DNA of 47,360 nucleotides, from the NCBI GenBank assembly GCA_045110285.1, contig JBGCGA010000035.1:1-47360 (forward strand), given 5' to 3'. Source of the DNA: Putridiphycobacter sp045110285 (GTDB lineage: Bacteria; Bacteroidota; Bacteroidia; Flavobacteriales_D; Crocinitomicaceae). Position numbers and translations under genes: made by a program. Of the stretch, positions 7,896 through 16,965 are shown piece by piece; the first letter of the stretch is position 1; every line of letters starts with the position of its first letter. The notes beneath the pieces were generated by a model. The model was not told the origin of the DNA, ran no database searches, and worked only from the letters and a program-made list of their open reading frames with translations.

Positions 7896-9239
7896 TTACA
7901 ATTCTCGGTTTAAATCAAATTGCTCAAGGTATTCAGCTACCCTTTTAACGAACATTCCACCTAAGGCTCCATCAACAACTCTATGGTCATAAGAATGAGA
8001 TAGAAACATCTTATGTCGAATACCTACCGTATCACCCTGTGGTGTTTCTATTACTGCTGGAACCTTACGGATAGCCCCTAAGGCAAGAATTGCAACCTGA
8101 GGTTGGTTAATGATTGGTGTGCCCATCACATTTCCAAAAGTTCCAACATTTGTCACGGTATATGTTCCTCCTGAAATATCATCAGATGCCAGCTTATTTG
8201 CTCTTGCTTTTACAGCTAAATTATTAACTTGTTTTGTTAAACCAACCAAGTTTAAATTATCTGCTTTTTTTATAACAGGCACTATTAAGTTTCCACTTGG
8301 AAGTGCTGTTGCCATGCCTAAATTAATGTCTTTGCGTTTTACGATATTATCGCCATCTACTGCTACGTTTACCATAGGGAAGTCTTTAATAGCTTTTATT
8401 ACCGCTTCCATGAAAATTGGAGTATAAGTGATTTTTTCACCTTCTTGTTTTTCAAATGTGCTTTTCACTTTATTTCTCCACATAACGATATTGGTAACAT
8501 CAGCTTCAACAAAAGAGGTGACATGTGGCGACACGTGTTTTGACATCACCATATGGTCTGCGATCAATTTTCGCATTCTGTCCATCTCGATTATTTCATC
8601 ACCTTCCATTGCTGGTACATTGGCTGGGGTAATGCTTGTACTTACAGATTGTTTTTTTGTCGGGTTTGATACCACACTTTGTACTGATTTGCTGGTATCG
8701 TTATCTACTGGTCTGACTGATGCTGGAGACCCGTTTTCAATAAAGGCCAAAATATCTTTTTTCGTCACCCTTCCTTTTTCACCACTTCCTGATATGCCTT
8801 CTAATTGATCCATTGAAATACCTTCTTTAGAAGCGATACTTCTTACTAAAGGAGAATAAAACTTTCCGCTTGGTCCAGTTTTGTCAACCAAATCAGATTC
8901 TTCTTGTGCTGAAGCAGCTGCTACCACTTTCGGTTCAGACTCATTGACAGCAGTTGGAGCAGCTTTTTCTCTTGAAGAAGGTTCAGGGGCGGCAGCACCG
9001 TCAGTAGAAATGATAGCAATAACATCACCCACTTGAGCAACATCATCTTTTTCAAATAAAATTTTTGTTAAAACACCTTCAGATTCAGACGGCAATTCGT
9101 TGTCAACTTTGTCTGTAGCCACTTCAACCAACGGCTCATCTTGTTCTACAGTGTCACCAACTTCTTTTAACCAGTTAGTAATTGTTGCTTCTGTTACACT
9201 TTCACCCATTTTCGGGAGCCTGATTTCTATTTCTGCCAT
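7896..9239 (-). CDS. 2-oxo acid dehydrogenase E2, lipoyl acyltransferase
   Basis: 447 residues: the core acyltransferase of a 2-oxo acid dehydrogenase complex, probably the branched-chain type. An N-terminal lipoyl domain (~1-76) has the lipoylated lysine in EVATDKVDNE (K44). An Ala/Glu/Pro linker leads to the E3-binding domain near 130-170 (YSPLVRSIA, GSGEKGRVTKKDIL), then a second linker and the catalytic domain ~215-447 ending with YDHRVVDGA, which holds the active-site His and Asp. The start was moved to the ATG at 9239 because a TATTTTTG promoter at 9266-9273 lies inside any longer version and MAEIEIRLPKMGES is the family's normal N-terminus. No E1 or E3 gene is next to it. A terminator follows at 7849-7872. 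Confidence 0.93.
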   Translation of the reverse strand: MAEIEIRLPKMGESVTEATITNWLKEVGDTVEQDEPLVEVATDKVDNELPSESEGVLTKILFEKDDVAQVGDVIAIISTDGAAAPEPSSREKAAPTAVNESEPKVVAAASAQEESDLVDKTGPSGKFYSPLVRSIASKEGISMDQLEGISGSGEKGRVTKKDILAFIENGSPASVRPVDNDTSKSVQSVVSNPTKKQSVSTSITPANVPAMEGDEIIEMDRMRKLIADHMVMSKHVSPHVTSFVEADVTNIVMWRNKVKSTFEKQEGEKITYTPIFMEAVIKAIKDFPMVNVAVDGDNIVKRKDINLGMATALPSGNLIVPVIKKADNLNLVGLTKQVNNLAVKARANKLASDDISGGTYTVTNVGTFGNVMGTPIINQPQVAILALGAIRKVPAVIETPQGDTVGIRHKMFLSHSYDHRVVDGALGGMFVKRVAEYLEQFDLNREL

Positions 9240-9265
9240 GCTAAATGATGTATAATTTTCGTCCA

Positions 9266-9273
9266 CAAAAATA
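9266..9273 (-). promoter_or_regulatory. Bacteroidota -7 element for the E2 gene
   Basis: The minus strand reads TATTTTTG, with its G 27 bases before the chosen ATG (9239). It decides against the longer reading frame that starts at 9278. Confidence 0.6.
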
Positions 9274-9323
9274 ATCAATTAAAATAATTTCTGACTGTAA
9301 TTTGATTTTTTAATTAGTAAGTC

Positions 9324-10985
9324 TTAATTGAATTTTATGGCCTTTATTGCTTTTATTTTAGTGATTAAATAGCTCGGGATAATGAGAACTAGAAAACAAG
9401 TAATTATGGTTAGGCCGTTTATTAACAATATATTCCAAAAATTAAAGCTTACTGGAACGGCGTCTAAATAATATATTTCTGGATTCAAAGGGAAGATGTT
9501 AAAATTATGCTGAAGCAATATAAAAATAACTCCCAGTAAATTTCCCCAGATGAGACCTCGAGTTAAAAGTATTAATGCGTTAAAAATAAATATTTTACGA
9601 ATAGAAAAGTTCGTAGCGCCAATGGCTTTCAAAATTCCTATGAAGTTTGTTTTTTCAATAATCAACACAAGTAAAGAGGTTACCATATTGATAAGTGATA
9701 CTATCAGCATCATCAAAATGATGACAGCTATGTTCATGTCTAAAAAATTTAACCAAGCAAAAATTTCCGTGTATAAATCTGTAATTTTAGTTGTTTTTAG
9801 TTCAAAAGGGATATTATTGTAAATAATGCTATCCATTTTTTCAAGATCTTGCCATTTATTTATTAAAACCTCATAACCTCCTATATAATTCTTGCCAGTT
9901 CCTAATCCGTTTATTATTTCTATTTTCCCAAAGGGCATTTTTATTTCATTTTCAGAAATAAAAATGACAGGCTTTTTAGCAAGTAATTGCTGTGTGCAAC
10001 CACATGCGGAATCAATTATTATTTTTGCTATGCTGCTATCCCAAAGTTGGTTTTGTTCACTTTGAAATTTATCCACTCCTGAGGTTTCGAATTTTATTGT
10101 TTGGTTTTTTCGGCCACTAATTAAATAGATTTTTCTTTGTGTTGCTAGCCCATCCCACATGACATTATATGCAGAGTAATTTCCAAAGCTTAAACCTTTT
10201 ATTACATATTGATCATTAATACAAGTGTCCTCTACAGTTAGTGCTGAGCTGACACCCCAATTACTGATTGATTGTAAGGACGTAATATTTGTGAAAATTA
10301 TTTTTTTGTCAAATTCTTCTAAACCTGTTTCATAAATTCCTGACACTTTGAATGATCTTTTTTTTGGTGTATTGTTTAGAATAAAATAGGCACTTATTTG
10401 ATCACCAATTTTATATTGAAGCAGTTCTGCAATTTTAGTAGAGATAAGCACTTTTGGGTCATCAGACTGAAAGTCAATAACCTCGCCGGAAACCATCTTG
10501 TCTTTAAAGAAATTTAAGTCATACGATTGATCGATTCCTTTGAAAAGTACCCCAAGAATATCTCGGTTACTAACCGTATCAATATTTTCTCCTGCAGCAA
10601 TTGTTGTCTGGTTTTTTTTACTTTGTAGAATAGCTGGTTTTAAAGCAAAATGTTGAATATGTTTTACATGAGCATTGGCTTTTAAGTCTAAAACAAGATT
10701 GGTATCAATTAATAGTGGTGACGATTCCATGGAAGTATTGTCTTCCATATTAGTGATTTGGATGTGCGATCCAAAACCAATCACCTTTTCTCTGATCTTA
10801 TTTTGAAACCCTGTGACAATTGAAACCGTAATAATCATTACAGCCAAACCCAAAATAATACTGATTAACGAAATGTTAACTATTGGTTTAGAAATTCGCT
10901 GCTTCGAATCTTTTGAGCCAAACATTTTCTTTGCAATAAAAAATTCGGTATCCAATTTGATAGGTTTTGATGTAAAATTAAGCAT
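9324..10985 (-). CDS. FtsX/LolE-like ABC transporter permease, extended
   Basis: 553 residues. The N-terminus has the cytoplasmic FFIAKKMFGSK segment and one span at ~37-60 (ISLISIILGLAVMIITVSI); three more spans cluster in the last ~170 residues (near 420, 470 and 525), with a FtsX-type segment containing LKAIGATNFSIRKIF. This is the LolC/LolE plan for ABC permeases that release lipoproteins from the inner membrane. The periplasmic part is about 350 residues, some 140 longer than I expect for a ~410-residue homologue; the extra stretch lies near 235-385 and includes a CGC motif. Its ATPase partner could be LolD, encoded about 21 kb away at 32028-32678. Only 32 bp separate it from the divergent NamZ-like gene. 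Confidence 0.87.
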   Translation of the reverse strand: MLNFTSKPIKLDTEFFIAKKMFGSKDSKQRISKPIVNISLISIILGLAVMIITVSIVTGFQNKIREKVIGFGSHIQITNMEDNTSMESSPLLIDTNLVLDLKANAHVKHIQHFALKPAILQSKKNQTTIAAGENIDTVSNRDILGVLFKGIDQSYDLNFFKDKMVSGEVIDFQSDDPKVLISTKIAELLQYKIGDQISAYFILNNTPKKRSFKVSGIYETGLEEFDKKIIFTNITSLQSISNWGVSSALTVEDTCINDQYVIKGLSFGNYSAYNVMWDGLATQRKIYLISGRKNQTIKFETSGVDKFQSEQNQLWDSSIAKIIIDSACGCTQQLLAKKPVIFISENEIKMPFGKIEIINGLGTGKNYIGGYEVLINKWQDLEKMDSIIYNNIPFELKTTKITDLYTEIFAWLNFLDMNIAVIILMMLIVSLINMVTSLLVLIIEKTNFIGILKAIGATNFSIRKIFIFNALILLTRGLIWGNLLGVIFILLQHNFNIFPLNPEIYYLDAVPVSFNFWNILLINGLTIITCFLVLIIPSYLITKIKAIKAIKFN

Positions 10986-11017
10986 ATAAACCTATTTTTT
11001 TTATTTTAAACTTTAAA

Positions 11018-12217
11018 ATGCGTTATTTCTTTTCATCTTTGATTTTACTTTTATTGTCCTTTTCAGCAGGTTCACAAATTTCAAGTTCTGTTTTTTGTAA
11101 TGATGATGTTTCAGTTGGCTCTGAACGATTAGACGAGTATTTACCAATGATTTTAGATAAAAAAGTTGGATTAGTAGGTAATCTAAGCAGTAGAGTAGGT
11201 CAGTCCCATTTAGTGGATACTTTACTAAGTTTGGAAGTTGAATTAGTTAAAATATTTTCTCCTGAGCATGGCTTTAGAGGAGAGGCAGATGCTGGAGAAA
11301 AGGTCAATTCAAATACCGACATTAAAAGTGGTTTGCCAATCGTATCGTTATATGGTAGACATAAAAAACCGACAGCTGAGGATTTAGATGGTCTTGATTT
11401 TTTGATTTTTGATATTCAAGATGTAGGAGCAAGATTTTACACTTACATTTCAACACTCCACTTTGTAATGGAGGCTTGTGCAAGGAATAATGTAAAATTA
11501 ATTGTGCTAGACAGACCAAATCCAAATGGGTTTTATGTAGACGGTCCAGTTTTAAACCCCAAGTATAAATCGTTTGTCGGTATGCATCCTGTGCCTATTG
11601 TGCATGGAATGACAATAGGTGAATATGCAAGAATGATAAATGGAGAACATTGGCTACCAAACTCCATTCAATGTAATTTAACTGTAATTAAATGTTCGGG
11701 CTGGGACCATTCGAAATTTTATCGTTTGCCTATTAAACCATCTCCAAATTTACCAAATATGTTATCCGTGTATTTATACCCTTCGCTTTGTTTTTTTGAG
11801 GGTACAGTTGTGAGCGTAGGGCGCGGAACTAACTGGCCATTTCAGATTATTGGCCATCCTAGCTTTAATTCTGAATTTTCATTTACTCCTATTCCAAATT
11901 TCGGATCTAAAAACCCTAAATTAAATGGAGTAAAGTGCAAAGGAGTTAATTTTGTTGAGCAAGGATTAAGTGTTTTGCAGAATCAAAAGCAAATTCAATT
12001 AAGTTGGTTTATTGAGTTTTACAAAGTTCTTGACTTAAAAGAAAAATTTTTCTTGTCAAATAATTTTATTAACCTTTTAGCGGGAGATAGTAGTTTTAAA
12101 AGGCAAATTATTAATGGTGAGTCTGAAGCATTGATAAGGGCTAGATGGCAACCAAAATTAGACCAGTTTAAAACCATACGGAAGCAGTATTTACTGTACG
12201 CTGACTTTAAAGAATGA
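11018..12217 (+). CDS. NamZ-like exo-beta-N-acetylmuramidase (DUF1343)
   Basis: 399 residues with a signal peptide ending near SFSAGSQ. The body matches DUF1343/GH171, whose founding member NamZ removes terminal MurNAc from murein fragments. Visible family blocks: KKVGLVGNLSSRVG, IFSPEHGFRGEADAGE, PIVSLYGRHKKPTAEDL, FDIQDVGARFYTYIST and VLDRPNPNGFYVDGPVL, then IVHGMTIGEYA and the C-terminal GRGTNWPFQIIG. It probably works in the periplasm in cell-wall recycling. It is divergent from the FtsX-like gene and convergent with the acyltransferase gene. No full promoter match is seen in the 32-bp gap; AAACTTTA close to the ATG is only a partial one. Confidence 0.92.
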   Translation: MRYFFSSLILLLLSFSAGSQISSSVFCNDDVSVGSERLDEYLPMILDKKVGLVGNLSSRVGQSHLVDTLLSLEVELVKIFSPEHGFRGEADAGEKVNSNTDIKSGLPIVSLYGRHKKPTAEDLDGLDFLIFDIQDVGARFYTYISTLHFVMEACARNNVKLIVLDRPNPNGFYVDGPVLNPKYKSFVGMHPVPIVHGMTIGEYARMINGEHWLPNSIQCNLTVIKCSGWDHSKFYRLPIKPSPNLPNMLSVYLYPSLCFFEGTVVSVGRGTNWPFQIIGHPSFNSEFSFTPIPNFGSKNPKLNGVKCKGVNFVEQGLSVLQNQKQIQLSWFIEFYKVLDLKEKFFLSNNFINLLAGDSSFKRQIINGESEALIRARWQPKLDQFKTIRKQYLLYADFKE

Positions 12218-12225
12218 TTACTAAA

Positions 12226-12245
12226 AAATTGATCTCAATCAATTT
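12226..12245. terminator. AT-rich hairpin between convergent genes
   Basis: A perfect 8-bp stem, AAATTGAT/ATCAATTT, closes a CTCA loop just after the NamZ-like stop codon and before the acyltransferase stop. A-run and T-run flanks could let it serve both strands, but it is weak. Confidence 0.4.
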
Positions 12246-12268
12246 CTTGTAGTCGTAAGGCAATTTAA

Positions 12269-13594
12269 CTAGTTGATTATATTGCTAATTAATTGCTCGC
12301 AGTTTTCTCTTTCACTTAATTTTATTTTAAACTCATTTTCAGTAATCCTTGCTATGCTCAAAGTATCTTTAAAAAAGTTAACATACCAGTAGGTTACTAA
12401 ACCTATAAAAGGAGTGATTAGGATAACGTAAGCCCATAAAATCCCTGAATGAACTAAATCAAAAATGCTGTTTATAGTAAAGCATAAAGCGATATTAAAG
12501 AGTGCAAAAACAACATAACCCATCAGCATTTTTATGCCGCTCCAAAACACTCTACGCTTAAAAGTTTTTTCGGTAAATCTTTTAACAAATAAATATGGTA
12601 TTAAATGGTGAAAACATCCCAACATAAATAGCGGAAATGCCATCAATAATAAAAACCACCTCAGTGCAATTGAATGTGTTTTTCCTTTGCCATAATCCAA
12701 TACCCACTGGTCTTTTATATCTGCTTTTTTCAAGTCTTCAAAATATTTAGCTAAAGCTTGTTTTAAGTTACTCCAATTTTTATCATCCTCGTTGTAGTTT
12801 TTATTTATGTTTTTTGCTAAACTTCGAGCATATCTCCACCGCGGCTCTAGCCCTATGGTCTCGTCCGACTCACCATGAGCAATTCCTTTTTTGGTTAATG
12901 ATTGTATGTGGTTATGAAAATCTGTAAGTTTAGCATCTTCAAGATAAACCAATTGAGACTCCAAACTTTCTTTAACCACCTTAGTGACTTCAACAATAGC
13001 TTTTGATTCGTTTTCAAGAAATAATTTTTTATAGTCTTTTAAGTGAATTGGTGCTGCGTTTGATACAAGAACTTCCGATCGAAATTCATTGGGATCAGCA
13101 TAATTGATTCCAGCGGCTTGAATTTTTATGTCTGCTGTCCAGTTCGAGGCCACCATAGCTCCAAAACCTATTCTGGCCGGACCCTTTTTTAATGGTTTTA
13201 GACTTCTAATAAAAACATCATCAGTATAACCTTCACCAAAAATTAGTATCGATTTTTTGCGCTTTAGCAAACCGTATACTTCTCTAAATATTGCTTCATT
13301 TTTTTCAGCTGAATCCGCTCCATTTTCTTTTGTTCTGTAGATGGGTATCATATGTGCCGCCCAAGTAATGGGCTTTAGCCATGTTTTGAAAATATCTCCT
13401 CGTGTCAAGAAAAAGAGCACTGGCTTTTGAAGTTCTGCAATTATCCATGGATCCATAAATGCACTGGCGTGATTAACAACAAAGATTGTCTGCGCATTTA
13501 TTTTTTTGGGTGGGTTGACCTTTCTATGTCTTTTAAAGAATAAATTAAGAGCGTAGAAAATCAATATTTTAAGTAGAAAATACAATGGTCTCAT
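12269..13594 (-). CDS. Lysophospholipid acyltransferase (PlsC/GPAT superfamily)
   Basis: 441 residues. The catalytic block NHASAFMD (H42, D48) has five residues between His and Asp; classical PlsC enzymes have four, whereas some GPAT-like subfamilies have five. FGEGYTDDVF near 120 replaces the usual FPEGTRS and would bind the glycerol phosphate. The C-terminal ~120 residues hold about four membrane spans (WFLLLMAFPLFMLGC, then GYVVFALFNIALCF and following segments). It likely acylates glycerol 3-phosphate or a lysolipid at the inner membrane; the acyl acceptor is uncertain. A TAGTTTTG element ends only six bases before the ATG, so the message may be leaderless. Confidence 0.88.
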   Translation of the reverse strand: MRPLYFLLKILIFYALNLFFKRHRKVNPPKKINAQTIFVVNHASAFMDPWIIAELQKPVLFFLTRGDIFKTWLKPITWAAHMIPIYRTKENGADSAEKNEAIFREVYGLLKRKKSILIFGEGYTDDVFIRSLKPLKKGPARIGFGAMVASNWTADIKIQAAGINYADPNEFRSEVLVSNAAPIHLKDYKKLFLENESKAIVEVTKVVKESLESQLVYLEDAKLTDFHNHIQSLTKKGIAHGESDETIGLEPRWRYARSLAKNINKNYNEDDKNWSNLKQALAKYFEDLKKADIKDQWVLDYGKGKTHSIALRWFLLLMAFPLFMLGCFHHLIPYLFVKRFTEKTFKRRVFWSGIKMLMGYVVFALFNIALCFTINSIFDLVHSGILWAYVILITPFIGLVTYWYVNFFKDTLSIARITENEFKIKLSERENCEQLISNIIN

Positions 13595-13599
13595 AGGAA

Positions 13600-13607
13600 C
13601 AAAACTA
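13600..13607 (-). promoter_or_regulatory. Bacteroidota -7 element close to acyltransferase start
   Basis: The minus strand reads TAGTTTTG, with its G six bases before the A of the ATG at 13594. The spacing would leave almost no 5' leader. Confidence 0.5.
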
Positions 13608-13694
13608 TAAAAAAATTATGGCAAATAGGAATTCCATATTTAATATATAATTTTTACTGTCAATCTGTTTTTATAACTATCATTACACTCTGTT

Positions 13695-14255
13695 ATGGAT
13701 AAAGAAAATTCAATTATAGATACTGGAAAATGGGTTGAGTTATATTCTGATTTCTTGTACAATTATGCCATTTCAAGAGTTAATAACACTGAACTAGCCA
13801 AGGATTTGGTGCAAGACACTTTTATTGCAGGAATAAAAGGATTAGATAATTTTGAAGGAAAAAGTGCTGTAAGAACCTGGTTAGTATCTATATTAAAGAG
13901 GAAGATAATTGACTTTTGGCGTCAGAAAGATTCTAGAAAAACAGACGTTTTTTCGTCATTTTTTACAGAAGGAAAAATGATGACACGTTGGAGTGAAAGC
14001 AGTCAGCCTCAGGGAAGATTATCTGAAATAGATTTAGAAATAGAGAATTCTGAATTGAAAGCAGCAATCCTCCAATGTGTTGATAACTTGCCAGAAAAAT
14101 ACAAATCAGTTTTTATTGATAAAATGATTGATGAAAAAGATTCAGAAGAAGTTTGTAAGGACAATGATATAACAGCGTCAAACTTTTGGGTCATCATTCA
14201 CCGAGCTAAAATGCAAATGAGGGCCTGTTTAGAAAATACTTGGTTTAATGATTGA
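13695..14255 (+). CDS. ECF-type RNA polymerase sigma factor
   Basis: 186 residues. Region 2 is at ~15-80 (AKDLVQDTFIAGIKGL, then RTWLVSILKRKIIDFWRQK for promoter melting and -10 contact). Region 4 is at ~125-180 (LPEKYKSVFIDKMID, then the helix-turn-helix ITASNFWVIIHRAKMQMR). No region 1.1 or 3 is present, so it is an ECF factor. Its stop codon overlaps the start of the zinc-motif anti-sigma gene by 8 bp, implying translational coupling. The unusual acidic DEKDSEEV before the region 4 helix-turn-helix is typical of the sigma/anti-sigma pairs of this phylum. Its regulon is unknown. Confidence 0.92.
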   Translation: MDKENSIIDTGKWVELYSDFLYNYAISRVNNTELAKDLVQDTFIAGIKGLDNFEGKSAVRTWLVSILKRKIIDFWRQKDSRKTDVFSSFFTEGKMMTRWSESSQPQGRLSEIDLEIENSELKAAILQCVDNLPEKYKSVFIDKMIDEKDSEEVCKDNDITASNFWVIIHRAKMQMRACLENTWFND

Positions 14256-14487
14256 TTGTGAAGAAGCCGCATTTATTGCAGATACCCAGCCATACAAGCC
14301 TATAGGTTTTATGAAAAAAATGGGGCTAAAAATGCACCTTGTGATTTGTCCAGAGTGCAAAAAATATATTGAGGACAGTAAGGCTGTTGATCATATTTTA
14401 AGATATGTCAATCAGCATGCTGCTACTCTGACGGATAGTGAGAAAAAGTTAATGCTTGAGAAAATTAATCAACAATTAGCTGACTAA
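14248..14487 (+). CDS. Small zinc-binding (ZAS-type) anti-sigma factor
   Basis: 79 residues, cytoplasmic, no membrane span. HLVICPEC (H30, C34, C37) with Cys4 upstream gives the His-x3-Cys-x2-Cys pattern of zinc anti-sigma (ZAS) proteins, which bind an ECF sigma and often release it when the Cys pair is oxidised. The gene overlaps the sigma gene by 8 bp, so stoichiometric synthesis is likely. The function is inferred from motif and position. Its 3' end overlaps the convergent purB by 12 bp. Confidence 0.82.
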   Translation: MIDCEEAAFIADTQPYKPIGFMKKMGLKMHLVICPECKKYIEDSKAVDHILRYVNQHAATLTDSEKKLMLEKINQQLAD

Positions 14488-15825
14488 ATTAACACCTGTA
14501 TAGTTTTGAGGTGTAATCTGCATCAATTCATCTTTTAAGCTATCACTAATATTTAACGATTGAATAAACTGTTGAATACTTTCTTTATTGATCGCAGCAT
14601 TAGTTCTTGTCAATCCTTTCAACATTTCATAAGGCTTATCAAACCCTTCTCGTCGCAAAATAGTTTGAATCGCTTCAGCAACTACAGCCCAATTGTCCTC
14701 TAAATCTTCATTCAATTTAGCTTCGTTCAGTAATAATTTACCTAATCCTTTAAGGGCAGATTGAAAAGCAATCATTGTATGCGCAATTGGCATTCCAATA
14801 TTCCTAAGAACAGTTGAATCGGTTAAATCTCTCTGCAATCTCGAAACAGGTAATTTTGACGATAAATGCTCAAATATTGCATTTGCCATTCCTAAGTTTC
14901 CTTCTGCATTTTCAAAATCAATTGGATTTACTTTATGTGGCATTGCAGATGACCCAATTTCACCATCCTTCAATTTTTGCTTAAAGTACTCCATTGAAAT
15001 GTAAGTCCACATGTCCCTACATAAATCTACAAGAATCGTATTGATACGTTTCATGGCATCAAACATGCTTGCTAAATTATCGTAATGCTCAATTTGAGTG
15101 GTTGTTTGACTTCTGTCAATCTTTAAAATATCATTTACAAAATGATTGGCAAATCCGACCCAGTTTTCTTGTGGAAATGCCACGTGATGCGCATTTAAAT
15201 TTCCTGTTGCTCCGCCAAATTTGGCAGAATATGGAACCGATATTAATTGTTGTTTTTGAATAGTTAATCGTTCTACAAAAACGAATATTTCTTTTCCTAA
15301 TTTCGACGGTGATGCTGGTTGGCCATGAGTTTTTGCTAACATAGGAATGTTTTTCCATTCAGTTGCATATGAATTTAACTGCGCTATTAAATCATCTAAT
15401 AATGGCATGTACTCTGCCACCATTGCTTCTTTTAAACTTAAAGGAATGGCCGTGTTATTGATGTCTTGAGATGTTAATCCAAAATGCACATATTCTTCGA
15501 ATTTTGACAAGCCAAGCTCACCTAATTTTTCTTTCACTAAATATTCAACAGCTTTCACATCATGATTCGTAGTTCGTTCTGTCAATTTTACCTTTTCAGC
15601 ATCTGTTAATTTAAAATCCTTGTATAATGCTCTTAAAGAAACAAATTTGTCATTTGGAAAGTCAGCCATTAAGCCTACTTTTTGTTCAGCTAAGGCAATG
15701 AAGTACTCTACTTCAACCAGCACTCGGTATCTGATTAGTGCATATTCCGAAAAGTAATCCTGCAATTTTTCTACTTTACTTCTGTATCTTCCGTCAATAG
15801 GAGAAATGGCCGTTAATTCGTTCAT
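14476..15825 (-). CDS. purB: Adenylosuccinate lyase
   Basis: 449 residues. It catalyses two fumarate-releasing steps of purine synthesis: SAICAR to AICAR and adenylosuccinate to AMP. Markers are ISPIDGRYRSKVEKL at the N-terminus, TSQDINNTAIPL, KTHGQPASPSKLGKE, and the flexible signature loop GSSAMPHKVNPIDFENAEGN with the catalytic serine. The length and the long C-terminal helix region fit the PurB class of about 450 residues. I take the ATG at 15825 instead of a TTG nine bases earlier, because a TATCTTTG promoter lies 22 bases upstream. The gap gene follows upstream on the same strand, 42 bp away. Confidence 0.96.
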   Translation of the reverse strand: MNELTAISPIDGRYRSKVEKLQDYFSEYALIRYRVLVEVEYFIALAEQKVGLMADFPNDKFVSLRALYKDFKLTDAEKVKLTERTTNHDVKAVEYLVKEKLGELGLSKFEEYVHFGLTSQDINNTAIPLSLKEAMVAEYMPLLDDLIAQLNSYATEWKNIPMLAKTHGQPASPSKLGKEIFVFVERLTIQKQQLISVPYSAKFGGATGNLNAHHVAFPQENWVGFANHFVNDILKIDRSQTTTQIEHYDNLASMFDAMKRINTILVDLCRDMWTYISMEYFKQKLKDGEIGSSAMPHKVNPIDFENAEGNLGMANAIFEHLSSKLPVSRLQRDLTDSTVLRNIGMPIAHTMIAFQSALKGLGKLLLNEAKLNEDLEDNWAVVAEAIQTILRREGFDKPYEMLKGLTRTNAAINKESIQQFIQSLNISDSLKDELMQITPQNYTGVNLVS

Positions 15826-15846
15826 GATTTCCAAAAATTAAAAAGG

Positions 15847-15854
15847 CAAAGATA
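15847..15854 (-). promoter_or_regulatory. Bacteroidota -7 element for purB
   Basis: The minus strand reads TATCTTTG, with its G 22 bases before the purB ATG. It lies between the gap stop and purB, so purB has its own promoter. Confidence 0.6.
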
Positions 15855-15867
15855 AGAATAAAATAAA

Positions 15868-16860
15868 TTATCCTACTAGCTTAACTAGGTCTACTAATCG
15901 GTTTGAATATCCGGCTTCATTATCGTACCAAGCTACAACTTTTACCATTCGGCCAATCACACTCGTTAATTTTGTGTCAAAAGTGGAAGAATAAGGACTC
16001 CCTATAATATCACGTGATACTATAGGGTCTTCCATGTAGTACAGTAAACCTTTTAAGTCAGTTTCTGAAGCTTTTTTAAATGCTGCATTTATAGATTCAA
16101 CACTTAAATTTCTATCCATTATGAATGTCATATCAGTGAGCGAGCCATCTGGCACCGGTACCCTAATTCCACATCCTCCCATAGCTCCTTCTAATTCAGG
16201 AAAAATTTTTGTTATGGCTTTTGCTGCTCCCGTTGTTGTTGGCACTATTGACTCCGCAGCAGCCCTAGCTCTTCGTAAATCATTGTGAGGTGCATCATGC
16301 AGTTTTTGATCTGATGTATAGGAATGAACGGTAGTAATAAAGCAACTTTCAATGTCTCCTAAAGTTTTCATCACTTTTACTAAAGGTGCAGCTGAATTAG
16401 TTGTACAAGATGCGTTTGAAATAATTTTTTCATCTCCGTTTAATATATGTTCATTTACTCCAATTACTACTGATGGGGTAGTGTCATCTTTCGGAGGTGC
16501 ACTTAAAATTACTTTTTTGGCACCTGCTTTTAAATGTGCTGATGCTAATTCTGTCGTTCTAAAAATTCCTGTTGATTCTATAACAATATCAACTCCTAAT
16601 TTTCCCCAAGGAATATTTTCAGGATCTCGTTCGGAAAACATTTTAATTTCTTTACTGTTAATTAAAATTGACGCGTTTGTGGATGAGATTGTTCCTTCAA
16701 ATTGGCGGTGAACAGAGTCATATTTCAACAGGTGGGCAAGGGTAGGAGCATCTGCTAAATCGTTAATAGCTACAATTTCTATTTCCGGACTTTGAAAAGC
16801 CATTCTTGTAAAGTATCTGCCAATTCTACCAAATCCGTTAATGCCTACTTTTATTGCCAT
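15868..16860 (-). CDS. gap: Glyceraldehyde-3-phosphate dehydrogenase, type I
   Basis: 330 residues, a standard-length phosphorylating GAPDH. The Rossmann start MAIKVGINGFGRIGR binds NAD+. The catalytic cysteine is C152 in SNASCTTNSAAPL, with HSYTSDQKLHDAPH and the R-rich ARAAAESIVPTTTGAAKA segment following. VAWYDNEAGYSNRLVDL closes the protein. It works in glycolysis/gluconeogenesis, turning glyceraldehyde 3-phosphate into 1,3-bisphosphoglycerate. Upstream on the minus strand TATCTTTA (16908-16915) is a seven-of-eight match to the -7 consensus, 48 bases before the ATG. The intergenic region is shared with the divergent nitroreductase gene. Confidence 0.97.
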   Translation of the reverse strand: MAIKVGINGFGRIGRYFTRMAFQSPEIEIVAINDLADAPTLAHLLKYDSVHRQFEGTISSTNASILINSKEIKMFSERDPENIPWGKLGVDIVIESTGIFRTTELASAHLKAGAKKVILSAPPKDDTTPSVVIGVNEHILNGDEKIISNASCTTNSAAPLVKVMKTLGDIESCFITTVHSYTSDQKLHDAPHNDLRRARAAAESIVPTTTGAAKAITKIFPELEGAMGGCGIRVPVPDGSLTDMTFIMDRNLSVESINAAFKKASETDLKGLLYYMEDPIVSRDIIGSPYSSTFDTKLTSVIGRMVKVVAWYDNEAGYSNRLVDLVKLVG

Positions 16861-16940
16861 TTACTGTTTATTTACGCCAACTATGTTCCTGTAGTTAACT
16901 TTTAAGGTAAAGATATAAAATAAGGTTTGTTTTTATGTGG

Positions 16941-16948
16941 TAACTTTG
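16941..16948 (+). promoter_or_regulatory. Bacteroidota -7 element for the nitroreductase gene
   Basis: TAACTTTG is a full match, with its G 18 bases before the ATG at 16966. Longer versions of the coding frame would begin upstream of this element, so 16966 is the better start. Confidence 0.6.
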
Positions 16949-16965
16949 CATCAAAATTAACAGAT

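Noticed and set aside
8110..8808. Two long + frames opposite the E2 gene
   Set aside because: They run antisense to a clear lipoyl acyltransferase with conserved motifs and have no promoter or recognisable product.
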